A DNA stretch of 10,326 bases from Clostridiaceae bacterium (GTDB taxonomy: Bacteria > Bacillota_A > Clostridia > Clostridiales > Clostridiaceae): assembly GCA_029256485.1 (NCBI GenBank), contig JAQSXU010000199.1:1-10326 (forward strand). Reading direction: 5' to 3'. The first letter of the stretch is position 1. Each line of letters starts with the position of its first letter. A model generated the notes under the pieces. That model saw nothing but the letters and a program-made list of their open reading frames with translations. It did no database searches and was not told where the DNA came from. Below are positions 1-5,892 of this stretch, one piece after another. The position numbers and the translations under genes are program-made.

Positions 1-402
1 TTCCAAAACTTGTAATAACATAAATTTGTTTTACCTTGATCTCTTCTAATAATTGAATTAATAGGCTATTCTTCTTTCTTAGCTTGATGGCCATGGGGTA
101 ATACCAGCAGCCGTGTCATGTACTGAAAATCATATACCATATAATGTAAAATGATAAATGCAACTTATATAATATAAAAATAGACCATATGATGGAATTA
201 ATATTCATCACATGGTCTTAGTTAGCAAACAATAATAGAAAATTGTGAAGTTACTTTTGGTGTACGTCATCTTGTCACTATGGTCAAAGTAAAAATAAAA
301 TATTATATTATAACATTTACTTTTCAGTACATAGCACAAATGTTCCCACTAATCTTTATAAGAAATTAAAATTATTCATCTTTTTTGTCTTAAGCATAGT
401 CT
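1..402. other. Intergenic region with possible gene scraps and one terminator
   Basis: No supported gene lies here. A minus-strand frame runs open from an ATG at position 94 off the window edge (it begins MAIKLRKKNSLLIQ) but has no Shine-Dalgarno sequence. On the plus strand a start-less frame from 83 to 154 ends in consecutive stops TGA TAA and reads like a C-terminal tail (GVIPAAVSCTENHIPYNVK). These two frames overlap on opposite strands, so at most one can be a real remnant. I do not recognise either. Apart from the hairpin listed separately, positions 220-402 show nothing convincing. Confidence 0.3.
171..218 (-). terminator. Rho-independent terminator, minus strand
   Basis: The arms AGACCATATGATG (182-194) and CATCACATGGTCT (206-218) pair over 13 positions with one mismatch or wobble, around an 11-base loop. 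On the minus strand the hairpin is followed by TATTTTTATATT, a U-rich tract. It lies 185 bases beyond the tauE stop codon and could end the ROK-lgt-tauE transcript, although the long gap leaves room for another transcript. Confidence 0.6.
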
Positions 403-765
403 TTATTTTGAAAATATCATCTTTAACGATATTAAAATCATAAGTATTCCAAAACTCTTTTTTAAAACTGATGACGGTATACTGTGAGATATTTTTGCAC
501 CAAAAACTGAACCAATCACTAAAAAGATACATATTAATATTCCTGCTTGCAAATTAACATGCCCTTCTTTATAGTAATCTATAAAAGCCAAAATACCTAC
601 TGGCGGAAGTAAAATAGCAAGGGATGTTCCCTGTGCCTTTAACTGACTGAATCCGCACAAGTATATCAATGCTGGTACAATTATAACTCCACCACCAATT
701 CCAAATATTCCACTTAATATTCCAGCAATGCTTCCAATTACAATAAATAGTATTATATTTATCAT
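403..765 (-). CDS. TauE/SafE-family membrane permease, half-size (120 aa)
   Basis: This is a hydrophobic protein with about four membrane segments and the family-typical glycine-rich N-terminal motif FGIGGG (residues 21-26) followed by VP (30-31). TauE/SafE proteins (PF01925) are inner-membrane exporters of sulfite, sulfoacetate or related organosulfur anions. Full-length members have two such halves in about 240-270 residues; this one equals a single half. Half-size members encoded by separate genes occur in clostridia, so it may work as a dimer or with a partner encoded elsewhere. It starts at ATG after the strong site GAGGAGG, which overlaps the lgt stop codon, so the two genes are very probably co-transcribed and translationally coupled. 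The substrate cannot be read from sequence. A broken full-length gene is possible, but the ends look intact. Confidence 0.8.
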   Translation of the reverse strand: MINIILFIVIGSIAGILSGIFGIGGGVIIVPALIYLCGFSQLKAQGTSLAILLPPVGILAFIDYYKEGHVNLQAGILICIFLVIGSVFGAKISHSIPSSVLKKSFGILMILISLKMIFSK

Positions 766-775
766 TGTATCCTCC

Positions 776-1540
776 TCATAATAACTTTTTTCTCTTATAA
801 CTGTAAATTAGAAATAATATCCAAATAACAACTCCACCTAAACTAACTAATTGAGCAACTCGAATAGGTCCAAACATCAAGCTATCTGTCCTTAATCCTT
901 CAATGAAAAATCTACCTATAGAATACAAGCCAATATATGCGAAAAATACAATGCCTACTTTTTCAGTTCTTCTTAACAGATATAATAGTATTAAAAATAC
1001 AATGATATTCCATGTAGATTCATATAAGAAAGTTGGATGATAGTACAATCCCCCTATATTCATTCCATTTTGAATAAAACGAGGAAAATGTTTAATAAAT
1101 TCATAACTAACAGGATCACCATGTGCTTCCTGATTAAAGAAATTTCCCCATCTACCTAAAGCCTGTGCTAGTATAATTGATGGTGCTGCAACATCTGCTG
1201 CTTTTAGAAAACTAATCTTTTTATAATTCGTATATATTAGTGCAGATATAACAGCAAAAATAATTCCACCATGAATAGCAAGTCCTCCTTGCCTTATATT
1301 AAGCATCTCCATAATGTTCCCCTTGTAACTATCAAACTCAAATACTACATAGTATAACCTTGCACCTATAACACCAATAGGTAGAGAAATTAATATAACA
1401 TTTAATAAAGTATCATAATCAAATTTTCTCCACTTACAATTATACTTTCCAACTAATAAACCTAATAATATTCCTGTAGCTATAAGTATTCCATACCATC
1501 TAATATCAAGACCAAAGATTGAAAATGCTATTGGATTCAT
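776..1540 (-). CDS. lgt: Prolipoprotein diacylglyceryl transferase
   Basis: Lgt is the integral membrane enzyme that moves the diacylglyceryl group of phosphatidylglycerol to the lipobox cysteine of prolipoproteins, the first step of lipoprotein maturation. At 254 aa it is full length. Visible signatures are IRWYG near residues 13-17, the HGG segment (GGLAIHGGI, 85-93), the Lgt family signature [13 protein letters not shown] (129-141) with the essential arginine at 130, HPTFLYE (168-174) and the C-terminal GRFFIEGLR (209-217) containing the second conserved arginine. About seven hydrophobic segments and a lysine/arginine-rich tail fit the family. Its ATG follows AAGGACG, a moderate ribosome binding site, 17 bases after the ROK stop codon. 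Finding it between a ROK regulator and tauE is not explained by its housekeeping role; this is probably one transcript. Confidence 0.96.
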   Translation of the reverse strand: MNPIAFSIFGLDIRWYGILIATGILLGLLVGKYNCKWRKFDYDTLLNVILISLPIGVIGARLYYVVFEFDSYKGNIMEMLNIRQGGLAIHGGIIFAVISALIYTNYKKISFLKAADVAAPSIILAQALGRWGNFFNQEAHGDPVSYEFIKHFPRFIQNGMNIGGLYYHPTFLYESTWNIIVFLILLYLLRRTEKVGIVFFAYIGLYSIGRFFIEGLRTDSLMFGPIRVAQLVSLGGVVIWILFLIYSYKRKKLL

Positions 1541-1557
1541 AATTTCACGTCCTTACT

Positions 1558-2703
1558 TTATAATTTTAGTATTTCTTGTATAGCCATTACTGCTGCTCCC
1601 ACAGCAATAGATTTATCTCCAAAATAGCCCCCTCGATTAAACTTAATTTTTATATCCTTACCAATATGACATTTTTCAAATGCTATATCTTTACAAGTTT
1701 TATAAAATAAAGGTGAATGTTTAATAAGGGGACCACTTAAAATTACTAATTGAGGATTAAATAACCTTATATAATTAGCAAGACCAGTTCCAAAATGAAT
1801 TGCAGAATCTACTATTATGCTCATTGCAATTTCATTTTTATCTTCCCCAAAATTACATACATCAATATAATTTATCTCTTCCAAATTTTTATTAAGATGT
1901 AGTTTCTTACCTTTTTTTATTTCAGAGATAAACTTTTGCGTTATTTTTGTTATTGATGCATAATTTTCTACACAACCGTAATTACCGCACCAGCAATGAT
2001 TTCCATCTATATCTACAATCATATGGCCTAAAGCATCTTCAGAATTATTTATTGTGCGTATAAGTACTCCGGAAGAGATCACACCTGTTCTTATTCCTAC
2101 GCCGCAGTTTATATATGAAATATTATCTTTATATTCTCCTAATCCAAAATAGTATTCACCAATTACAGCTGTATTAGCTCCATTATCAATAAATATAGGA
2201 GCATCTATTTCTTCTTTTAACATACTCTTATAGAACTCCTCATTTTCAATTGGTCCGACTATACCAATTCCAATCCCTATAATCATTGGTTTATCAATCT
2301 TTAATTCCAAAATTAAATTTTCTATGCAATTTGGAATGATTTCAACCAAATCATCTAAATTATAAGAACCTTTAAAAGTCTTTTCAGCAACTATTTGAAT
2401 TTTTAAATTTGTTATAACAACTTGAATATATGTTCTTGATATATCTAAGCCTATAATATAAAAGCCTCTTGGATTTACATCATATAAAATAGGCCTTCTT
2501 CCGCCAGTGGATTCACCAATTTCGGTTTCAACAATAACTTTTTCATCAAGTAGAGATTGAATACTACGATTCAATGTACTTAATTTCATTTTGGTTATAT
2601 CTAATAACTGATTTTTAGTAATAGAACCATGTTTTTGTATAATATTAAATAGGTATTTACCTCTATTATCTAATATATTTATTTTATTTATAGCATGTAC
2701 CAT
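1558..2703 (-). CDS. ROK-family (NagC/XylR-type) transcriptional regulator, kinase motif degenerate
   Basis: This 381-aa protein has an N-terminal winged helix (about residues 15-65, ending in a basic STGGRRP linker at 65-71) joined to a ROK domain (about 80-378). The ROK zinc motif is intact: H236-C-W-C-G-N-Y-G-C-V-E246 with C237, C239 and C244. ROK repressors such as NagC, Mlc and XylR sense sugars or sugar phosphates. Two sugar-kinase features are degraded: the phosphate-binding DxGxT near residue 87 reads LDISRT, and the catalytic NDAN-type segment reads DNGAN (173-177), with glycine where the catalytic aspartate is expected. It is therefore predicted to regulate rather than phosphorylate sugar. 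It starts at ATG after AAGGAGA. No sugar genes adjoin it, so its effector and targets are unknown; a transposase remnant sits 27 bases upstream, possibly where its old partner genes were lost. Confidence 0.9.
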   Translation of the reverse strand: MVHAINKINILDNRGKYLFNIIQKHGSITKNQLLDITKMKLSTLNRSIQSLLDEKVIVETEIGESTGGRRPILYDVNPRGFYIIGLDISRTYIQVVITNLKIQIVAEKTFKGSYNLDDLVEIIPNCIENLILELKIDKPMIIGIGIGIVGPIENEEFYKSMLKEEIDAPIFIDNGANTAVIGEYYFGLGEYKDNISYINCGVGIRTGVISSGVLIRTINNSEDALGHMIVDIDGNHCWCGNYGCVENYASITKITQKFISEIKKGKKLHLNKNLEEINYIDVCNFGEDKNEIAMSIIVDSAIHFGTGLANYIRLFNPQLVILSGPLIKHSPLFYKTCKDIAFEKCHIGKDIKIKFNRGGYFGDKSIAVGAAVMAIQEILKL

Positions 2704-2730
2704 TGTCTTTCTCCTTAATTATGTAATCAC

Positions 2731-2931
2731 CTATATGGTACACTCTTTTATCCATTTTGGCAATAAGTTGCTAGCATTATCTCTAGTAATCATACCTTTT
2801 GCATACATACCAATAACTTGATCTTCAATTCCAGATATAAATGTTTCTTGAATATCTTTTGCACTTGTAGGATTAGTTTTTTTAATAATTTTTATTATAT
2901 CATCTTTAAAGATAAGCATAATATTTAGCAT
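2731..2931 (-). pseudogene. Decayed IS256-family transposase remnant (66 codons)
   Basis: The 66-codon frame looks like a mosaic of separated parts of an IS256/Mutator-type transposase. Its start (DDIIKIIKKTNPTSAKDIQE) resembles the N-terminus of these proteins. The middle (GIEDQVIGMYAKGMITRD, residues about 35-52) matches the conserved IEDQ-x-MYAKGM-TTRDI region that lies near residue 120 in full-length (about 400 aa) transposases. The last residues (LLPKW) resemble the ILP-x-x-x-W that normally follows some 30 residues later. The catalytic DDE region is missing. I infer two internal deletions. There is no convincing ribosome binding site. This judgement rests on recalled family sequences, so the assignment is likely but not certain; a small unrelated orphan protein is the alternative. 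Confidence 0.55.
2735..2763 (-). promoter_or_regulatory. Candidate promoter for the ROK-lgt-tauE unit
   Basis: On the minus strand TTGCCA (2763-2758) and TACCAT (2740-2735) are separated by 17 bases, matching sigma-A boxes at 5/6 and 4/6 positions. It lies inside the 3' part of the transposase remnant, 32 bases before the ROK start codon, so the remnant may supply the promoter. The match is modest. Confidence 0.3.
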
Positions 2932-2961
2932 AAATTTTGCCTACTCTGATTTTGTAATTTA

Positions 2962-3030
2962 TTAGAGCGGGTTTATACTTTGCCCATGGAATACTCCTTT
3001 ACCACTATAAGTATAAGTACACCAACTCAT
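2962..3030 (-). CDS. Possible small ORF or C-terminal gene fragment (22 aa)
   Basis: From an ATG preceded by AGAGG the frame encodes MSWCTYTYSGKGVFHGQSIN and two further residues. The same frame stays open upstream to a stop at about 3077 (adding RIFLKGVVYGKVRGT), so it may equally be the C-terminal scrap of a lost gene. Residue composition (W, Y, H, G, C) and codon choice look like protein rather than random AT-rich DNA. Two nearby SD-like sequences precede only tiny frames (MVRSEVQ and MGKV). I do not recognise a family. Confidence 0.25.
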   Translation of the reverse strand: MSWCTYTYSGKGVFHGQSINPL

Positions 3031-3085
3031 TGTACCTCTGACCTTACCATATACTACTCCTTTCAAAAATATACGTTAACTAATA

Positions 3086-3122
3086 GGGTATTACTAACAC
3101 TTTCAGCAAAACCCTTCAGCAA
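3086..3122. repeat. Imperfect inverted repeat plus short direct repeat near the transposase remnant
   Basis: GGGTATTACT (3086-3095) and AGCAAAACCC (3105-3114) pair at 8 of 10 positions. TTCAGCAA occurs twice, 13 bases apart (3102-3109 and 3115-3122). This could be a weak hairpin or a relic of an insertion-sequence end; neither is established. Confidence 0.25.
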
Positions 3123-3194
3123 TCAAATTGTTACATTAAAAAAAGTTTAATTATTTATAAATATGGTTACTACGTACAATAAGAATACTACTTA

Positions 3195-3500
3195 TTAATT
3201 TATTACTTCATATTTTTTATTAATTCCAAAATCAATTATTGTATTTAATACTAGGATAATACTGCTCAAAAGACCTACATGTTCACCAGTTAGTAGGTTT
3301 AAAGCCGAAAATATACCTAATATAACATAACAAAATCCTGTTATTAAATCTAATAATCTTTGAGATTTAAGATACTTTTCTAATATACCTTTATCTTTAA
3401 TATGTAATTTCATTACTTTTTTATGGCTACCATAAATCCCCAAAAAAATAAATGTTACACCAACAAGTATTATAAGTAAATTTATTATTATATTAAACAT
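3195..3500 (-). CDS. Small membrane protein of unknown function (101 aa)
   Basis: The protein has three predicted membrane segments: residues about 2-22 (NIIINLLIILVGVTFIFLG), 48-66 (LLDLITGFCYVILGIFSAL) and 75-95 (GLLSSIILVLNTIIDFGI), with a positively charged stretch between the first two (SHKKVMKLHIKDKG). Length and topology resemble the many uncharacterised three-helix Firmicute membrane proteins; I do not assign a family. The start is the ATG at 3500, preceded by GAGGGGG; a TTG five codons upstream overlaps that ribosome binding site and is rejected. It lies about 100 bases downstream of the ferredoxin-like reading frame, so it may be the last gene of the mrp transcript. No strong terminator was found after it. 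Confidence 0.65.
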   Translation of the reverse strand: MFNIIINLLIILVGVTFIFLGIYGSHKKVMKLHIKDKGILEKYLKSQRLLDLITGFCYVILGIFSALNLLTGEHVGLLSSIILVLNTIIDFGINKKYEVIN

Positions 3501-3598
3501 GGTATTCCCCCTCAAATATAAATTATGTTTGTGATAAATTTATAATATCATATAGTCTTTGTTCATTTTCATTAATCATTAAAAAATTTATCCTTTTC

Positions 3599-3715
3599 TC
3601 ATTTTTTATCTTTCTTGTACACTCCATGTTTACATTTGTTATAACAAGTCCCACATTCTTTACAAAGTTTATAATCAATCACTGGATACCATGTTTTTAC
3701 ATATATTTGAACCAC
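3599..3715 (-). CDS. Very short one-cluster ferredoxin-like protein, possibly truncated
   Basis: This 38-codon frame begins just after the stop of the upstream gene and in the +1 frame relative to it. It contains WYPVIDYKLC and then C18-K-E-C21-G-T-C24-Y-N-K-C28, a CX2CX2CX3C pattern typical of one [4Fe-4S] site, followed by HGVYKKDKK and a stop. Small clostridial ferredoxin-like proteins that I recall with a similar WYPVIDY...HGVY block continue into a second cysteine cluster, so this copy is probably truncated; that comparison is from memory. The start is uncertain. GTG at 3715 lies within AAGGTGG, which would serve better as an SD for the ATA at 3706; GTG at 3730 is also in frame, overlapping the upstream gene. 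A programmed +1 shift fusing it to the preceding cysteine-rich tail is another option. Confidence 0.5.
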   Translation of the reverse strand: MVQIYVKTWYPVIDYKLCKECGTCYNKCKHGVYKKDKK

Positions 3716-3716
3716 C

Positions 3717-4679
3717 TTAACAGCAATCACCGTCGCAACTTGAATTTCCTGCACATCCTATACAAGGTGATTTAGTCTGAAGAGGTATATACTTTACTTC
3801 AAATGTGCATTCATTAAGAGAGTGCTCATCTTTTGGATTATTATTAAAACAGACTTTGTTATCATTAAAGCTTATGGACATAGGAACTACATCTTTAACT
3901 TCGTCATTCATTACACTTGTCTTTAAACCTGGTTTATAACTTTTCTTTTCCCCAGTTTTTGTAGTAACTTCTATGGTATCTGATGAAGTTATTAGCGATT
4001 CTATGCTGCCATCTTTAGAGAAGTTTACAGAATTTAAATCACCATGAATACCTAGTGCATTAACATCATAGGCAGTTATAGTACCTATTGGAGTTTCTAT
4101 TTTTGTTGGTTTAAGTGGTTCAAATGATTTTAGGTTACCATCATTGTAAAAAGATAAGCCTATACGTGCTGCAACATTTCCAATTGGTAAGTTTATTTCT
4201 ACAGTATTACTAGGCCATAAGGTAATACTTTTTACAACCCCGTCTTCATAAAAGTGTACACATATAACTTTTTTTTCAAATTTACCTACAGAAAGATTTA
4301 GAGAAACATTTTCAGCAAGTTTGTATTCATCTAATTCTGACCAATAAGCTGTGATCTGTCCATTTAAAGGGAATATACGATTTATGTTGCCATTTAAGTA
4401 AAATGTAATAAGTTCGCCTGGTAAAGCTCCTATAGATGTGTTAAATTTAGTTTGATTTTGTAAGTAAATACTTTTTAAATTTCCGTCATCGTAAAAAGAA
4501 AAGGAGTTAACATGTTTACGTCTATCACTGCCATTATCGTATTGAGGAATTAAAGTACCATAATTAGTTTTTAATTCATTTATCTTATTAACAACGCAAT
4601 TTCGTGGATTGCCATTTTTGTAATAATCCATAGAAGATATACCTTGAATATCACCATACTTATTATTTAACTTTTCCAT
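3717..4679 (-). CDS. Aromatic-DG-repeat (MORN/YwqK-like) protein with cysteine-rich C-terminus
   Basis: This 320-aa protein has six spaced copies of a short F/Y-Y-x-D/N-G-N-L-K-S motif: residues 19-27 (YYKNGNPRN), 62-70 (FYDDGNLKS), 93-101 (FYLNGNINR), 143-151 (FYEDGVVKS), 177-185 (FYNDGNLKS) and 220-228 (FSKDGSIES). Between them lie predicted beta strands with recurring PIG/LPG turns. This resembles MORN- or YwqK-type beta repeats, though repeat spacing (31-50 residues) is longer than in classical MORN. The last 15 residues hold five cysteines, C306-X2-C309-X5-C315-X3-C319-C320, suggesting metal or Fe-S binding. There is no signal peptide, so it is probably cytoplasmic. It starts at ATG after GAGGAGG located inside the mrp coding region; the 13-base overlap implies translational coupling and a shared task with the ATPase. 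Function is unknown; a cluster receiver or scaffold is my inference. Confidence 0.8.
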   Translation of the reverse strand: MEKLNNKYGDIQGISSMDYYKNGNPRNCVVNKINELKTNYGTLIPQYDNGSDRRKHVNSFSFYDDGNLKSIYLQNQTKFNTSIGALPGELITFYLNGNINRIFPLNGQITAYWSELDEYKLAENVSLNLSVGKFEKKVICVHFYEDGVVKSITLWPSNTVEINLPIGNVAARIGLSFYNDGNLKSFEPLKPTKIETPIGTITAYDVNALGIHGDLNSVNFSKDGSIESLITSSDTIEVTTKTGEKKSYKPGLKTSVMNDEVKDVVPMSISFNDNKVCFNNNPKDEHSLNECTFEVKYIPLQTKSPCIGCAGNSSCDGDCC

Positions 4680-5515
4680 AATTTGTCCTCCTCTAAACTT
4701 TTTGTTATATTAGCAACTATAGGATCGAATATTGAATCTAAAATTTCACTTGTATCTTCATTGTCAGAAGTTGAAAGATTACATATACTATTTAACATTG
4801 GTAATTCTCCAAGAAGTCTTAAATTCATTTCTTCTAAAAATTTATTAGTATTTTCCCCGTTAAAAATTTTAATTTTTTTATTACAATCTGGGCACATTAT
4901 ATAACTCATATTCTCAATAACACCTAAAATGTTAATATTCATCTTTCTTGCCATATTTATAGCCTTTGAAACTATCATGGAAACTAAATCTTGAGGTATA
5001 GATACCATTACTATTCCATCAATAGGTATTGACTGCATTGCAGTAAGAGCTACATCACCTGTTCCAGGAGGCATATCAATTATTAAATAATCAAGCTCTT
5101 CCCACAATACATCAGTCCAAAATTGTTTAACAGCACTACCTATTACGGGTCCTCTCCAAATTACTGGGTCTTCTTCATTTTCTATAAGTAAGTTAAGCGA
5201 TATAACCTTAATACCTTTTTCTGTAGTTACAGGTATAATACTTTTCCCTATGGCTTCTGCTCTTCTATTTTTTAAATTTAGTAATCTTGGAACACTTGGT
5301 CCTGTAATATCAGCATCCAGTATACCTACTTTAAAACCTTTTTTATTAAGTTCTTTTGCCAATAATACTGAAATAGTAGATTTGCCTACGCCTCCTTTGC
5401 CACTCATTATACCTATTACTTTTTTTACATTATTCAAAGGATTGTTTTCAATCATACCGCTTTCCTTATCCTTGTCACATCCATCATTTGATGGACATGA
5501 ATTACAATCTGACAT
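4667..5515 (-). CDS. Mrp/NBP35-type iron-sulfur cluster carrier P-loop ATPase
   Basis: The 282-aa protein has an N-terminal cysteine motif C4-X2-C7-X5-C13 resembling the proximal Fe-S ligands of NBP35. It then has the deviant Walker A GKGGVGKST (39-47), DADITGPSVPRLL (67-79), Walker B IIDMPPGTGD (145-154) and the CPDC pair C208/C211 that holds a bridging [4Fe-4S] cluster at the dimer interface in this family. Such ATPases bind labile clusters and deliver them to target proteins in the cytosol. The start is the ATG at 5515, preceded by GGAGATGA. The frame is open 23 codons further, but that stretch carries the promoter, so the longer start is rejected. The 3' end overlaps the next gene by 13 bases. 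Small Mrp-like ATPases commonly occur near NifX-like and DUF134 genes, as here, about 4 kb away. Confidence 0.92.
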   Translation of the reverse strand: MSDCNSCPSNDGCDKDKESGMIENNPLNNVKKVIGIMSGKGGVGKSTISVLLAKELNKKGFKVGILDADITGPSVPRLLNLKNRRAEAIGKSIIPVTTEKGIKVISLNLLIENEEDPVIWRGPVIGSAVKQFWTDVLWEELDYLIIDMPPGTGDVALTAMQSIPIDGIVMVSIPQDLVSMIVSKAINMARKMNINILGVIENMSYIMCPDCNKKIKIFNGENTNKFLEEMNLRLLGELPMLNSICNLSTSDNEDTSEILDSIFDPIVANITKSLEEDKLWKS

Positions 5516-5537
5516 AAAATCATCTCCTGTATTTATA

Positions 5538-5588
5538 TTAGCATTTGCCATTTTCATATTACTCTTTTCTATAATTATTGTCAAATGC
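5538..5588. promoter_or_regulatory. Candidate operator: inverted GCATTTG boxes flanking the mrp promoter
   Basis: CAAATGC (5582-5588) overlaps the -35 region and its inverse GCATTTG (5541-5547) lies just after the expected transcription start, so the two boxes frame the promoter. The block TTATTGTCAAATGC (5575-5588) is identical over 14 bases to 9729-9742 at the nifX promoter, and TTAGCATTTG (5538-5547) recurs there inverted at 9736-9745. This suggests a common regulator. Confidence 0.45.
5556..5584 (-). promoter_or_regulatory. Sigma-A promoter of mrp
   Basis: On the minus strand TTGACA (5584-5579) and TAATAT (5561-5556) are separated by exactly 17 bases. The start codon follows about 41 bases after the -10 box. 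This is close to consensus and fixes the mrp start downstream of it. Confidence 0.85.
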
Positions 5589-5617
5589 CAATTATAAATA
5601 TTGACTTTGATTTTTAA

Positions 5618-5755
5618 ACTCGGGGTACTGGCAGCAAAACGCGGAAATTATACGCTAAGGATTTAAAAAATTATGAAGTTCTTAATTTTTATACTTTAAA
5701 TAGTTTTGCCATACGCAGAAAAGGCAATTTTGGTAGTATCATATATAAAAAATAA
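5618..5755 (+). pseudogene. Plus-strand reading frame without start, possible C-terminal gene remnant
   Basis: A frame of 45 codons is open between an upstream stop (5615-5617) and TAA at 5753-5755. It encodes a basic stretch (GSKTRKLYAKDLKNYEVLNF, then YTLNSFAIRRKGNFGSIIYKK) with no ATG, GTG or TTG start that has a ribosome binding site. The local base composition (CGGGGTACTGGCAGC, AAACGCGG) is less AT-rich than the flanks. The stop codon touches a strong hairpin, the usual arrangement of a gene end. I infer the 3' end of a lost plus-strand gene; the family is not recognised, and chance remains possible. Confidence 0.3.
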
Positions 5756-5798
5756 ATGCACATTTCTAAACCTAATGAATTAGAAGTGTGCATTTATT
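5746..5798 (-). terminator. Strong rho-independent terminator after the permease operon
   Basis: The arms AATAAATGCACATTTCTAA (5751-5769) and TTAGAAGTGTGCATTTATT (5780-5798) pair over 19 positions with one mismatch or wobble and a 10-base loop. On the minus strand the hairpin ends in a run of T. It lies about 95 bases past the end of the permease gene and could also act on the plus-strand remnant that ends at its edge. Confidence 0.75.
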
Positions 5799-5892
5799 AA
5801 AATTTATTTTAAGCTTATTTAATTACAGCAAAAACAAGTACAATCGCTTTTAGTTCTCTATTATCTTATATAACATAATTTTCATCTGTATA

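Noticed and set aside
1676..1685. CAAATGCTA within the ROK gene, resembling the mrp/nifX box
   Set aside because: It lies inside coding sequence far from any promoter and a match of this length is expected by chance in AT-rich DNA.
3523..3579. Minus-strand ORF of 18 codons (MINENEQRLYDIINLSQT) between the ferredoxin-like frame and the membrane protein
   Set aside because: Its upstream AAAAGGAT is a weak and distant ribosome binding site and the peptide matches nothing I know; a leader peptide cannot be excluded but is not supported.
4683..4904. Open plus-strand frame of 73 codons inside mrp
   Set aside because: It is antisense to a clearly coding ATPase gene, has no ribosome binding site and encodes no recognisable protein; it is a shadow of the real gene.
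5250..5597. Open plus-strand frame of 115 codons over the mrp 5' end and promoter
   Set aside because: The hydrophobic, serine-rich translation is the antisense of the mrp Walker A region and crosses the mrp promoter; no start signal.
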